Counted from the stretch's first letter, positions 8,595 to 17,078 are shown. The stretch is DNA of 41,227 nucleotides from Chitinophaga pinensis (GCA_943329075.2 CALQCM020000039.1:1-41227); one strand, 5' to 3'. Numbers and translations: made by a program. The notes: generated by a model from the sequence alone, not told the origin.

Positions 8595-10658
8595 ATGGCG
8601 AGAGTAGACTATGCGATCGCAGTAGACACTGGTGGCACGTTTACGGATGTTACGCTTGCCAATCTCGTCAGCGGGGAACTCTGGCAGGTCAAGATGCCGA
8701 CAACCCCGGACGACCAGTCTAGGGGGTTCGCAGATGGCGTTCGCCGTGTTCTGGAAAAAGCCGGAATTTCGGCGAGCGTTGTAAACGGCGTCTTTCATGG
8801 CACCACCGTGGCAACGAATGCCATTCTAGAACGCAAAGGTGCGCGCCTCGGTATGTTGACGACCGCTGGTTGTCGTCACGTGCTCCATATTGGCCGGCAA
8901 AACGTTCCCAAGGATGCTCATATGCTTACTTGGGTCAAACCCGAACAGCTGGTGCTTCCGCGCTGGATCATGGAAGTAACTGAACGACTGAGTCCGGATG
9001 GCGGCGTGGTGCGTGATCTGGACGAAGAGGAATGCCGGCGCGCGCTGCGTAAACTCGGCAAGGCGAAAATTGAAGCGCTAGTCATTTGTTTTCTTCACGC
9101 CTATGCGAACTCCGACCACGAGCGCCGGGCCGGGGCGCTGGCGGCCGCGGAGTTGTCCGGCGTCCCAGTAAGCAGTTCTCACGTAGTATTGCCGGTGTTC
9201 CGCGAGTACGAACGTATGATGGCGACGACCGTCAATGCTTACGTGCAACCAAAGATAAGCAACTATTTGCAGCACCTCGAGCAACGTCTCAGCGATTTGG
9301 GCGTGTCTGCGCCGCTGCGCATCATGAAATCGAACGGTGGTATGTACAGTGCGCGCGAAGCGACGCTGCTACCGATACACACCGTTCTGTCAGGGCCTGC
9401 CGCTGGCGTGATCGGCGCTGTGCTCGTCGGGAAGGCGGCCGGCCAGACGAACGTTATATCGATCGACGTCGGCGGCACCTCGGCCGATATCTGCCTTTCG
9501 AACCGTGGCGAGCCGGCAATCAACAGTGAAAGCGAGATTGGTGGAATGCCATTCACCGTGCCAATGCTCGGCGTCCACACCATTGGCGCGGGCGGCGGGT
9601 CGATCGCACATATTGCGGCGAACGGCAGCTTGCTAGTAGGGCCGCAAAGCGCAGGCGCTGAACCCGGGCCTGCGTGCTACGGCCGCGGAGGCCGCGAGCC
9701 GACTGTTACGGATGCGCATCTCGTCATGGGGCGTATCCCCGCCGAAATCGCGGCGGGCGAAGTGAGGCTTGATCCAGCGCTCGCCGCTAGAGCTATCGAG
9801 GAATACGTCGCCTGCCCGCTCGGGCTTTCCCTAGTGGAAGCGGCGGCAGGTATCGTGGAAATACTCGACAACAACATGGCCGCGGCAATCCGTGCCGTAT
9901 CGGTCGAGCGCGGTTACGATCCGCGCGAGTTCGCACTGGTGGTTGGCGGTGGTGCTGGTGCCCTGCATGGTTGCCGTCTGGGAGAACTGCTTGGCATTCC
10001 CCAGATAATTGTACCTGCTGCTGCCGGTCTACTCTCGACGCTGGGTCTACTCTCGACCGATCTGAAGATCGACTACGTGCAAACGAACGTCCAGCGCATA
10101 ATGGATTGCGATCCGGCGAAATTGTCGGCCGGCTATGAAAAGCTGAAAGCTAAGGCGACGAAGTGGCTGTATAGCGAGCGCATTCCGCCCGACGATCGCC
10201 GCCTCGTACTCGCAGCCGACATGCGTTACGCCAATCAGGGCTACGAGATTTCAGTGTTACTGTCAGAGAGCCCGATCGACGATTCTCTGCTGCCCGAACT
10301 CGTCAAGCGCTTTCATGCCGAACACGAAAAACTCTACGACTGGTCGGCGCCGGAATTGTCAGTTGAACTGGTCGGCCTGCGCGTCAGTGCGTACGGGAGG
10401 TTGCCCAAGCTGGTTCTGTCGAAACTCGGCGTCGTCGAACCATCTGCGGGCACGCCTTCCGGCAGTCGGCCTGTCTACATGGGGCGCGTTTGCGGTGTTG
10501 TTTCAACGCCCGTTTACTACTATGCGAATTTGCGGCCGGGTTGGGTTACAACTGGACCGGCAGTTATCGAGCAACGCTTCTCGACAGTAGTCATTCTTCC
10601 CAGGCATAAAGCGACTGTCGACGCATTTGGCAATATTTTGATCGAGGTGCCGCGGTGA
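8595..10658 (+). CDS. hyuA: Hydantoinase/oxoprolinase subunit A (HyuA family)
   Basis: 687 residues, the usual length of HyuA. It has the ASKHA-type ATP-binding motifs DTGGTFTDV (residues 11-19) and DVGGTSADICL (about 293-303), the segment HGTTVATNAILERKGA, GAGGGSIAH, and VVGGGAGALHGC near the end of the hydantoinase A domain. The family performs ATP-dependent opening of hydantoins or 5-oxoproline with subunit B, and includes subunits of acetone and acetophenone carboxylases. Its stop overlaps the start of the next gene by ATGA-type coupling (10655-10658), so A and B are co-translated. The substrate is not determinable; the hyu symbol denotes the family. Confidence 0.93.
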   Translation: MARVDYAIAVDTGGTFTDVTLANLVSGELWQVKMPTTPDDQSRGFADGVRRVLEKAGISASVVNGVFHGTTVATNAILERKGARLGMLTTAGCRHVLHIGRQNVPKDAHMLTWVKPEQLVLPRWIMEVTERLSPDGGVVRDLDEEECRRALRKLGKAKIEALVICFLHAYANSDHERRAGALAAAELSGVPVSSSHVVLPVFREYERMMATTVNAYVQPKISNYLQHLEQRLSDLGVSAPLRIMKSNGGMYSAREATLLPIHTVLSGPAAGVIGAVLVGKAAGQTNVISIDVGGTSADICLSNRGEPAINSESEIGGMPFTVPMLGVHTIGAGGGSIAHIAANGSLLVGPQSAGAEPGPACYGRGGREPTVTDAHLVMGRIPAEIAAGEVRLDPALAARAIEEYVACPLGLSLVEAAAGIVEILDNNMAAAIRAVSVERGYDPREFALVVGGGAGALHGCRLGELLGIPQIIVPAAAGLLSTLGLLSTDLKIDYVQTNVQRIMDCDPAKLSAGYEKLKAKATKWLYSERIPPDDRRLVLAADMRYANQGYEISVLLSESPIDDSLLPELVKRFHAEHEKLYDWSAPELSVELVGLRVSAYGRLPKLVLSKLGVVEPSAGTPSGSRPVYMGRVCGVVSTPVYYYANLRPGWVTTGPAVIEQRFSTVVILPRHKATVDAFGNILIEVPR

Positions 10659-12466
10659 GCGAGAACGTCAAGGTCGATCCGATTACGTTGGAGATCATCC
10701 GCGGTGCACTTCAATCTTGTGCGCGCGAGATGGATTCGGTCATAGAGCGTACAGCGATGTCCGCTTTTATTCGCGAAAAGAAAGACTATTTTTCTGGCAT
10801 TACCGACCGCGACGCGCGCATGTTGTTCACTATGCACGATCGCGCAGGGCCCGGGATGATCGAGGCGATTTTCGAACAATACCCGATCGACACCATGCGC
10901 CCTGGCGACGTCTATTGGCTTAACGACTGCTATCAAACCAAGGGCGCGATTTCCCATTCGCCGGATATGTGTTTTGCAGTACCGGTGTTCGTCGAGGGCG
11001 GGATTGTCGCCTTCTCTCTTTGCTTTGGGCACTACTGGGATATAGGCGGTGCACGACCGGGCACCCTGTCGCCGTCCAACACCGATGTCTTCCAAGAAGG
11101 CATAGTGGTACCGCCAGTGCGCATCATCGATCAGGGCAAGCTCAACGCCGACCTCTACAAGACGGTGATGCGCAATTCGCGCTTTCCGGATCTGTTCGAG
11201 GGCGACACGCGGGCGATGATGGCGGCGTCAAAGTTGGGGCAGGCTCGGTTGCTCGAGTTATTTGACCGTTTTGGTAAGTCGACTGTCGAGCAAGCGTTTG
11301 CCGAGTTGCTCGAACGTTCGGAGCGCGCCGTAGTGCAGTCGATCAGCCGTCGCATCCGCCCAGGCCGCTACACATTCTCCGACTGGGTAGATAACGACTG
11401 TGTCTCGGATAAGCCCGTACGTATCCAGTTAGATGCCGAATTCACGAAGGACGGCGTGACTCTGATCGATTGCACCAGCAGTGATGACCAAGTGCGTGGC
11501 CCAATCAACGCGCTGCTGCATCCAGACATCGCGCGTATGGTGTTCAGCAGTGTGCTTGCTTGGCAAGACGATTCAGTCATGCAGAACGAAGGTGCGTGGC
11601 GGCCAGTTGGTGCAGTGCGCTTACGCTCTGGCAGTATATTCCAACCGGTGCGGCCGGCGGCGCTCGGTTTGCGCGCGCACGTCATGTATCGCTTCGTCAA
11701 TTCCGTGCTCGGTCTCGTCGCGCAGGCGAGCGACGGTCAGACGCCGGCGGGATCTTCCGACAATGTCATACTCATGTTCCGTTCGCTGGACGCTACGACC
11801 GGCAAGTATTTTCTGTGCACGGATGGACTAGGCTCAGGGCAGGGTGCACGGCCGTTTGCCGATGGCACCGATGCCGTTTACCCTTTGCGCGGCCAGAAGA
11901 ACCATCCAATCGAATTCATGGAGATAGAGTTTCCGTTACGTATCGAGCGCTATGCCGTACACGAGGACTCGGGGGGGCCAGGATGTTATCGGGGCGGCAC
12001 CGGGGTACTTCGGGATTTCCGCGTGCTGGCCGAGGAAGTTACGGTTGCGACCCGGATGAATGGTCTGAAATTTCAGATGTGCTGGGGCGTTAAAGGTGGG
12101 CTGGCTGGCCGCTCGGGAGGTTTTGTCGTGAATCCTGGACTACCGACTGAGCGCAAAGTCCCCGGGTTCGCTGACGAAATCAAGTTGCGCCGCGACGACG
12201 TTCTTAGAGCAATCACAACGGGCGGTGGTGGGTATGGTGACGCGCTAGATCGTGATCTCAGAGCGGTTCAGGCGGACGTTCTGGACGGCTACGTAAGCGT
12301 GGACGGTGCGCGCGCGGATTACGGCGTGGTTTTAATCTCCGAATCCCTTGATATCGACCTCGCGGCAACTGAACGCGAACGCGCGACGCAGCGTACCCAA
12401 CGGGCAGAACTTCCACTTTTCGATCGCGGCAAGGGTTTCGCTGAGCTCGAAAAAGGCCGGGTTTGA
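10655..12466 (+). CDS. hyuB: Hydantoinase/oxoprolinase subunit B (HyuB family)
   Basis: 603 residues. It starts V-D-P-I-T-L-E-I-I-R-G-A-L-Q-S, the standard HyuB opening, followed by the SAFIREKKDYFSGI region, D-V-Y-W-L-N-D-C-Y, S-H-S-P-D-M and HYWDIGG (a His-rich region of the family), and GGTGVLRDFRV and GGGGYGDALDRD near the end. It forms a complex with HyuA; the overlapping start implies equal expression. The GTG start at 10655 follows a purine-rich stretch. Together with the hydrolase upstream and the M20 deacylase downstream it suggests breakdown of a cyclic amide or an ATP-dependent carboxylation/hydrolysis. Confidence 0.93.
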   Translation: MSENVKVDPITLEIIRGALQSCAREMDSVIERTAMSAFIREKKDYFSGITDRDARMLFTMHDRAGPGMIEAIFEQYPIDTMRPGDVYWLNDCYQTKGAISHSPDMCFAVPVFVEGGIVAFSLCFGHYWDIGGARPGTLSPSNTDVFQEGIVVPPVRIIDQGKLNADLYKTVMRNSRFPDLFEGDTRAMMAASKLGQARLLELFDRFGKSTVEQAFAELLERSERAVVQSISRRIRPGRYTFSDWVDNDCVSDKPVRIQLDAEFTKDGVTLIDCTSSDDQVRGPINALLHPDIARMVFSSVLAWQDDSVMQNEGAWRPVGAVRLRSGSIFQPVRPAALGLRAHVMYRFVNSVLGLVAQASDGQTPAGSSDNVILMFRSLDATTGKYFLCTDGLGSGQGARPFADGTDAVYPLRGQKNHPIEFMEIEFPLRIERYAVHEDSGGPGCYRGGTGVLRDFRVLAEEVTVATRMNGLKFQMCWGVKGGLAGRSGGFVVNPGLPTERKVPGFADEIKLRRDDVLRAITTGGGGYGDALDRDLRAVQADVLDGYVSVDGARADYGVVLISESLDIDLAATERERATQRTQRAELPLFDRGKGFAELEKGRV

Positions 12467-12488
12467 TAGCGGGACGGGGCCTGCTATC
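12465..12488 (+). terminator. Stem-loop between convergent hyuB and M20 genes
   Basis: GATAGCGGG and CCTGCTATC form a 9-bp stem (one G-U pair) with a 6-base loop, overlapping the hyuB stop region. There is no T-run after it, so it is not a textbook intrinsic terminator. Its place between two converging genes fits a transcript-end hairpin. Confidence 0.4.
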
Positions 12489-12520
12489 ACGTCGACTGTT
12501 GGTTAACTTCAAACATGCCA

Positions 12521-13813
12521 TCAAGCAACGGCGTTTGTCGCAAGCACGCAAATAATCTTGATCAAGTTGGTTATGTCGGAGAGACGGACGTTTTCATTGA
12601 TGCCGTGGGCATTTGCTCCGATCGGTCGGTTTACGCCAATTCGTGCGGTGGGAATTCCCGTGACGCCGGCGACATGTGCAATATCCGACGATCCGCTTGA
12701 CCCGACAAAGGGATAATTTTCGCCCGTGACTGCTTCCGCTACACGTTTGAGTTTGAGTGGCCACGGGTGGTCGGGAGAAATCGAGTAAGAAGTGTAAAAC
12801 GGCTGGATTGTCAAGGTCGCATCGAGTTGAGGAACGCGGGAGCGGGCGAGATCGACGGCTGCTCGTAGTTCGGCGATTGCGGCTTCCTCATCCTCTTCAG
12901 GTAAGAAGCGACGATCGCCTTGAAGAACGAATTCGGGAGGTACAACGTTGTACTTGTGGCCGCCATGCGCGAGCGTCACATTGAGCAACGCCTGTAGGTG
13001 GGATCCACCCCCGCCTTCCTTCGCTACGTCGGGATGCTGCGGAACCCAACTGACCCGGCTTTGGACCACCGCTTTGAGCTTGAGCAATTCCTCCAGCAGA
13101 ACGTGGCTAAGCTCAATCGGGTTGATGCCCAGAAAAGAGCGCCCTGAGTGAACGGACTTTCCCTTGATCCGGATGGTCCAGTTGAACCCGCCTGCGGTTG
13201 CAATACCAACAGTATCTGCAAAGGCATCGCAACTGTGAAACCATTGGCAATCTCGAAATTCGCCTTGGTCGGCAAGGTACATCAGGCCAGTGTAGGCACC
13301 GACTTCCTCGTCCGTGGTCAGCGCAATTACGGGGCTGACGGCGAGCTCAATCTCCAACTCGCGGATTACTTCAAATGCAATTAAGAGAGCCACTGCGCCG
13401 GCCTTTGAGTCAACCGTTCCGCGCCCCCACATTTTCCCATCCTTGATTACCCCTTCAAGAGGCGGCACGCTCCACCTAGCAGGGTCGCCGATCGGGACGG
13501 TGTCGAGATGGGTGTACCAGAGCGCAGGTTGTTTCCCAGGCACTGCCATTTTGGCAAGCAGGTTTGCGCGCGTGCCGACAAGTTCCGGATAGTGCGTGCG
13601 GGAACGCTGCTCAAAAATATCAGCGGGTATGTCGATCCGACGTACGTCGAATCCTAGCGCCGAGAAGCGCGGCATGATCTTTTCGACCATCTCGCCGTAA
13701 TTTTTGCCGGGCGGAACTTCGGTCGAAACGCCGATCCACTGCCGCAGGAGTGTGATGATTTCATCCTCGCGAGCATCAACTGCCGCGGCGATTCGCGTCA
13801 ATACATCCGACAT
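12521..13813 (-). CDS. M20 family metallopeptidase/deacylase (ArgE/DapE type)
   Basis: 430 residues with the M20 dinuclear zinc layout: WYTHLDTVP (H and D ligands), WGRGTVDSKAG (the second Asp ligand), TDEEVGAYTG (catalytic Glu pair), and near the end GSSGSSDIAHVAG with A-H-G-I-N-E. The dimerisation lid domain in the middle carries I-K-G-K-S-V-H-S-G. GGAGAGG lies 8 bases before the ATG. Relatives remove acyl or carbamoyl groups from amino acids. It is convergent with hyuAB; HyuAB-type enzymes yield N-carbamoyl or open-chain amides that such a deacylase could hydrolyse, so a shared pathway is plausible but unproven. Confidence 0.9.
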   Translation of the reverse strand: MSDVLTRIAAAVDAREDEIITLLRQWIGVSTEVPPGKNYGEMVEKIMPRFSALGFDVRRIDIPADIFEQRSRTHYPELVGTRANLLAKMAVPGKQPALWYTHLDTVPIGDPARWSVPPLEGVIKDGKMWGRGTVDSKAGAVALLIAFEVIRELEIELAVSPVIALTTDEEVGAYTGLMYLADQGEFRDCQWFHSCDAFADTVGIATAGGFNWTIRIKGKSVHSGRSFLGINPIELSHVLLEELLKLKAVVQSRVSWVPQHPDVAKEGGGGSHLQALLNVTLAHGGHKYNVVPPEFVLQGDRRFLPEEDEEAAIAELRAAVDLARSRVPQLDATLTIQPFYTSYSISPDHPWPLKLKRVAEAVTGENYPFVGSSGSSDIAHVAGVTGIPTARIGVNRPIGANAHGINENVRLSDITNLIKIICVLATNAVA

Positions 13814-14002
13814 TTAAGTGCCTCTCCTCGTTTGCTCTAAGCGTGATTGTGTGATCAGCAACTTTACTTTGTCATATTCTCGTCGGGGATGCTGACATTT
13901 AGGGGAAAGTTATACATCATATTAATAAATGGATTCAAGTTTGAAGTGTAACTATTTTTTTGTGCGAGTGTAGCTTTTTCATAAAGACATCGTGACGCGT
14001 TT

Positions 14003-14155
14003 TTAATTCAAGCCCGTAAGCGCGCGTTGCTTGAGGACCTGCGCCATTTTCTCGAATTCGACTTCAGTGAAACACCGGAATTCAGCCGGCGTACCGCTGG
14101 CCACCCTGTGCGGCGTAGCGATCCTTCCATTCCGGAGGCGGCATCGCGGCAATAA
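14003..14155 (-). pseudogene. Bug/TctC binding protein, C-terminal remnant
   Basis: The minus strand reads A-M-P-P-P-E-W-K-D-R-Y-A-A-Q-G-G-Q-R in one frame and then, after a one-base shift, T-P-A-E-F-R-C-F-T-E-V-E-F-E-K-M-A-Q-V-L-K to a TAA at 14003. That is the typical last ~50 residues of a Bug protein (P-E-x-x-x-R-x-A-A-Q-G, T-P-x-E-F). The rest of the gene is absent, as the sequence upstream is unrelated. It shows that at least one more Bug locus once existed here. Confidence 0.6.
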
Positions 14156-14187
14156 CCCGCAGGGCGAAAATTTAGGAAGCGGCGAGG

Positions 14188-14238
14188 GTGGTGGTCAATC
14201 GCAGATCGGCACTACCTGTCGAAACTGATCGAATTGAA
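14188..14238. repeat. Direct repeat, copy 1 (partner at 16244-16290)
   Basis: Starts with GTGGTGGTCAATCGCAGATC, which is identical for 23 bases in copy 2, followed by ACCTG.CGA and GATC.AATT with a few differences and a 3-base gap. Both copies have the same orientation, 2056 bp apart, and flank the segment holding the DUF6295-like gene, the dienelactone-hydrolase-like gene and an unknown gene. Copy 1 lies right at the stop of an unrecognised remnant gene. It may be a dispersed intergenic repeat or the trace of a mobile element end. Confidence 0.6.
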
Positions 14239-14465
14239 ATCGGTGACAAAACCTAGGCGCGAGCCGGGCACCGCACGAAGCGCAAATCCCGCGACGCTCG
14301 TAGGAAAACGTCATCTGCACGAGTGTCTCGCTCAGGACCGGCTTATCGCCAAGTATGTCGTAGGGCTGAACGCCGATACTAGGCGTGGCGCTTACCCGTA
14401 TGCCGATCTTGCGAAAGATCGCCTCAGCCGACCCGTCGCGCCGCCCGAACGAGGCTTGGCACGGC
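14212..14465 (-). pseudogene. Unrecognised gene remnant, frameshifted
   Basis: Downstream of the DUF6295-like gene the minus strand shows about 50 residues in one frame (A-E-A-I-F-R-K-I-G-I-R-V, SIGVQPYDILGDKPVL, SETLVQMTFSYE) and then, after a shift within a few codons near 14290, F-A-L-R-A-V-P-G-S-R-L-G-F-V-T-D-F-N-S-I-S-F-D-R to a TAG at 14212. Both halves look protein-like in composition and join smoothly. No start codon precedes the first half, and it overlaps the end of the neighbour. I do not recognise the family. Confidence 0.4.
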
Positions 14466-14741
14466 GCCCTTGCCTCTCACTTCCGCCTCTTCGAACTCGG
14501 CGGCGACTATCGCCCGGTCGAGCGCGTTGCGCAATTCTTTGGCCGTCTCAAGCGTCAGTTCGATCCCGGCCCTCGCCCCGGAGTCGAGGTCGGCGTTGAT
14601 GAAGTCAAGAGTGATGACGTCGCACAGCGGGGCATGGCGCGCGTGGTCATAGGCAACCACCGCTTGCGTGAGCGGGAACCATTCGTCACAGCGCTTTGCC
14701 ATGCCCTCAGCGCGGACGATCTCGATAATTTTGGTGCACAT
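14424..14741 (-). CDS. DUF6295-like small protein
   Basis: 105 residues starting M-C-T-K-I-I-E at the ATG at 14741 (AGGA 9 bases upstream). The pattern M-C-T at the start, then D-E-W-F-P-L-T-Q-A-V-V-A-Y-D-H, HARHAPLCDVITLDFINAD, and GARAGIELTLETAKEL matches, from memory, DUF6295 proteins of unknown function. The same frame stays open further upstream inside the hydrolase gene, but that part is out of frame with the real hydrolase. The start lies 12 bases after the hydrolase stop, so the two probably share one transcript. The last ~12 residues (A-V-P-S-L-V-R-A-A-R-R) may be a variant tail caused by downstream decay. Confidence 0.65.
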   Translation of the reverse strand: MCTKIIEIVRAEGMAKRCDEWFPLTQAVVAYDHARHAPLCDVITLDFINADLDSGARAGIELTLETAKELRNALDRAIVAAEFEEAEVRGKGAVPSLVRAARRVG

Positions 14742-14752
14742 ATCCGAGCGTC

Positions 14753-15511
14753 CTACTTTGCCAGATGCTTGCCGAAGAAGGCAAACACCTTGCTCCAGCC
14801 ATCCATGGCCTGCTCGGGCCGGTAGAGTGGCCGGTGCCAATAGAAAAAGCCGTGGCCAGCACCATCGTAGCGGTGGAACTCGTGCGTTTTGCCGTGCTTC
14901 TTGAGTTCGGCATCGTGCTGGTTCACTTGCTCGGGGCTCGGCGCGCGGTCGTCGTTCCCGAATAAGCCGAGCAGCGGGCAGCAAAGATCCTTCGTCATCT
15001 CGATTGGCGCGACCGGCGTCTTGGCATTGAGTTCCTCCTTGCCCATCACCACGCGGCCGCCCCAGAGTTCGACGCAGGCGTCGACGTCCTTCCTCTGGCA
15101 TGCATAGATGAAGGCGTGCCGGCCGCCAGAACAGGAGCCGAACAGGCCGACCTTGCCGTTGTGATTGGACTGCGCGCGCATCCACTTTACTGCAGCTTCG
15201 GTATCGCCAACCATCTGGGCGTCAGCAATGCCTCCGTCAGCGCGCACTTTGGCGGCGACATCGTCCGGGTTGCCGTCGCTGCCGGCACCCTCGCGTTCAT
15301 AGAGGTTGACGCAGATCGCGAGATAGCCGTGATGCGCGAACCGACGCGTTGTCTCGATGTAGAGTTCACTCCAGCCCGGAAGATGGTGGACAAGCACAAC
15401 ACCGGGAAAACGGCCCGGTCCAGACGGCTTAGCTACGTAAGCGGTAATCGGCGTTCCTTTGTTGCCGTTGATGGTCAAGTTCTCGCAGGTCATACCTCGG
15501 TAGAATGACAT
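14753..15511 (-). CDS. Dienelactone hydrolase family protein
   Basis: 252 residues from the ATG at 15511, chosen because GGAGGAAG lies just upstream; a longer frame from 15556 lacks such a site. The DLH alpha/beta-hydrolase triad is visible: nucleophile Cys127 in G-S-C-S-G-G, an Asp at 187/188 in G-N-D-D-R-A, and His220 in GAGHGF. The chain is typical in length (about 240-250). Relatives hydrolyse dienelactone or act as general carboxymethylene-butenolidase-like esterases. It probably forms a small operon with the DUF6295-like gene. No genes for ring cleavage are nearby, so a role in chloroaromatic breakdown is not supported here. Confidence 0.88.
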   Translation of the reverse strand: MSFYRGMTCENLTINGNKGTPITAYVAKPSGPGRFPGVVLVHHLPGWSELYIETTRRFAHHGYLAICVNLYEREGAGSDGNPDDVAAKVRADGGIADAQMVGDTEAAVKWMRAQSNHNGKVGLFGSCSGGRHAFIYACQRKDVDACVELWGGRVVMGKEELNAKTPVAPIEMTKDLCCPLLGLFGNDDRAPSPEQVNQHDAELKKHGKTHEFHRYDGAGHGFFYWHRPLYRPEQAMDGWSKVFAFFGKHLAK

Positions 15512-15612
15512 CGATCTTCCTCCATGGGCTTCAGTCTTGGTCGTCAAACGGCACATCGCCGCCCGCCGAATCTCCCATTGCGGGCATTGGGTTCGATGAA
15601 CATGCTAGCACG

Positions 15613-15648
15613 CCCCGGGGCCAGTGTTTTTTGGCCTGGGGTTTTTTT
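15613..15648 (+). terminator. Intrinsic terminator-like hairpin on the plus strand
   Basis: CCCCGGGGCC (15613-15622) pairs with GGCCTGGGG (15633-15641) across a 10-base loop, followed by seven T residues. It is a good factor-independent terminator in the plus direction. However, both neighbouring genes are on the minus strand, so the transcript it would end is not evident. Confidence 0.55.
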
Positions 15649-15660
15649 ACGAGCTAGCTG

Positions 15661-16149
15661 CTATGAGTTTTTTTGTCTTGAATTTGCCTTATTTTCTGGT
15701 GTTGTTACTGAAACGGTTTCTGGGTAGCGGATAACTACGAGTTGTTCATCGTTTTCGAACCAGAATTCGCCGTGCAACCCTTTGGCATCACCTGTGATCA
15801 TAAAGATGAGGCCGTTCTCCACACGAACTTCGGTTACGGTTTTCCAAGCGAATGTTGGAAGGGAGTTGCTTTCAGTGCCGTTATCGGCGTAGTCATTCAC
15901 CCTACCTCTGACGCCACCACGGTAATCTTGTTGGTCATGGTTGGTGTTCCGTCTGTAAATGCGGCATTTCAGAAGCCTCGCAACCTCAAACGTGGAGCAA
16001 CGATAATGGATGCCTCCGAGGCTGGTATTGGGATCGACCTTTAGGGTAGTCTCGTGGTCATTGCAGATAAAGATTTTTCCTGGGTGAGTAGGCCATTGGA
16101 TTTCACCACTGGCGTCTCGCAGAACCTGAGCGTGAACCTGTCAGTTCAT
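15661..16149 (-). pseudogene. Unknown protein, 163-codon frame with in-frame TGA near its start
   Basis: The frame is open on the minus strand from 16140 to a TAG at 15661. Its second half looks strongly protein-like: TVTEVRVENGLIFMITGDAK, then G-L-H-G-E-F-W-F-E-N-D-E-Q-L-V-V-I-R-Y. The first half reads E-I-Q-W-P-T-H-P-G-K-I-F-I-C-N-D-H-E-T. An ATG at 16149 is followed at the third codon by TGA (16141-16143), one base change from TGG. No other ATG, GTG or TTG occurs until the GTG at 15900, which would give 79 residues with an AGAGG 4 bases upstream. Either the gene is freshly disrupted or only the 79-residue form is made. Family not recognised. Confidence 0.5.
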
Positions 16150-16243
16150 CCGGTTGCAATCAGGCAACTAAACCAATCATGTTCCCGCAGACTCCCAATT
16201 GATAACTGCCGATTGCGCATTGACCAGTGTTTGTCGATTGGCA

Positions 16244-16290
16244 GTGGTGGTCAATCGCAGATCGGCCCGACCTGCCGACGATCAAATTCG
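16244..16290. repeat. Direct repeat, copy 2, with adjoining inverted repeat
   Basis: Second copy of the motif at 14188-14238, identical over its first 23 bases. Its left part is also the right arm of an imperfect inverted repeat: about 17 of 19 bases of a stretch near 16207-16226 (GCCGATTGCGCATTGACCA) are the reverse complement of the start of this copy, with a 20-base loop between. Copy 1 does not show that arm. This suggests a palindromic intergenic repeat family or a decayed element end. Confidence 0.55.
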
Positions 16291-16612
16291 AATCGGCAGC
16301 AACACCGCAAGGCGGCCTGAGCGTTTGACGTGGCAGGGGAGGGCGGGGCGAGCATTGTGCCTGCTCGGTCAGACGTTGCTGGTGCGTGTGCTGTCTCTGC
16401 GTGTATTGCCTAGAATATTTCAATCGGCTTGGCCTATACTTGAAATCTTGGTGATAAAAAAGTTGTTGATTTTCCGGAAATCATCACCGATGGATATTTT
16501 TACCAAACGGGCTTCATTTGCGCGCAATTATGCCAACTCTGTTCAGTGGTATTGGGGTGTGGCCTGCGCAATTAAGAAATTCGCGGCGCTGCCCAGAGCG
16601 TACCCTCGGGTT

Positions 16613-16897
16613 TCAATGCGGGGTTGGCGAAACGTTCCAGATACTGCCGCTCTTGGCCAAGTGTTTGATCTGCGTGATCGATTCTATTTTCCAGTGTTTT
16701 TGGTTTAACCACGCTTCAAAGTCTTCCTTCTTATTAGCGTGGCACTCCGCCAATATGCGTCCATCTTCGAGTGCGAATACCGTCGTAATGGTGGTCTGCG
16801 CATCCAGTCGCCACCTGTTCGTTGGTGCCATTTCAACCTCGAATTTTTCGATATCGCCCCAGTCAGGTACTGTCCCGATTGCAATCCAGCGTCCCAT
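16613..16897 (-). CDS. Hypothetical protein, 94 residues
   Basis: Starts at an ATG at 16897 with AAGGAGAG 6 bases upstream, one of the best ribosome-binding sites of this region. The product has no signal peptide or membrane segment. It is acidic/aromatic in the middle (P-D-W-G-D-I-E-K-F-E-V-E-M) and ends with a helical, lysine-rich part (KKEDFEAWLNQKHWKIESIT). I do not recognise a family. It stands alone between decayed DNA on both sides. Base composition is lower in GC than the catabolic genes, which fits an acquired or non-conserved gene. Confidence 0.6.
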   Translation of the reverse strand: MGRWIAIGTVPDWGDIEKFEVEMAPTNRWRLDAQTTITTVFALEDGRILAECHANKKEDFEAWLNQKHWKIESITQIKHLAKSGSIWNVSPTPH

Positions 16898-17078
16898 AGT
16901 GCCTCTCCTTTTTCACATTTGTGCTGCGGTGCGGTTTTTCTGTGCCGCGGGCAATAAGCGTGTTTGTGTCGCAGGGTGGCTATTGCTGTCGTCGCAACTT
17001 GAAGGCCATCATCTACAATTTTTTGTTGGCTGTCCACTTGACGCAATGCTGATGCGGTTACCGAACGTTTCTGACTAG

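Noticed and set aside
14742..15185. Upstream extension of the DUF6295-like frame (253 codons in total)
   Set aside because: It overlaps the dienelactone-hydrolase-like gene, which has the clear motifs. The extension is low-quality Arg-rich sequence, and the ATG at 14741 has its own ribosome-binding site.
15742..16044. 100-codon plus-strand frame
   Set aside because: Antisense of the minus-strand frame at 15661-16149, which has more protein-like composition.
16199..17078. Long plus-strand frames (169 and 186 codons)
   Set aside because: They are antisense to the better-supported minus-strand gene at 16613-16897, have no family features, and lack convincing start sites.
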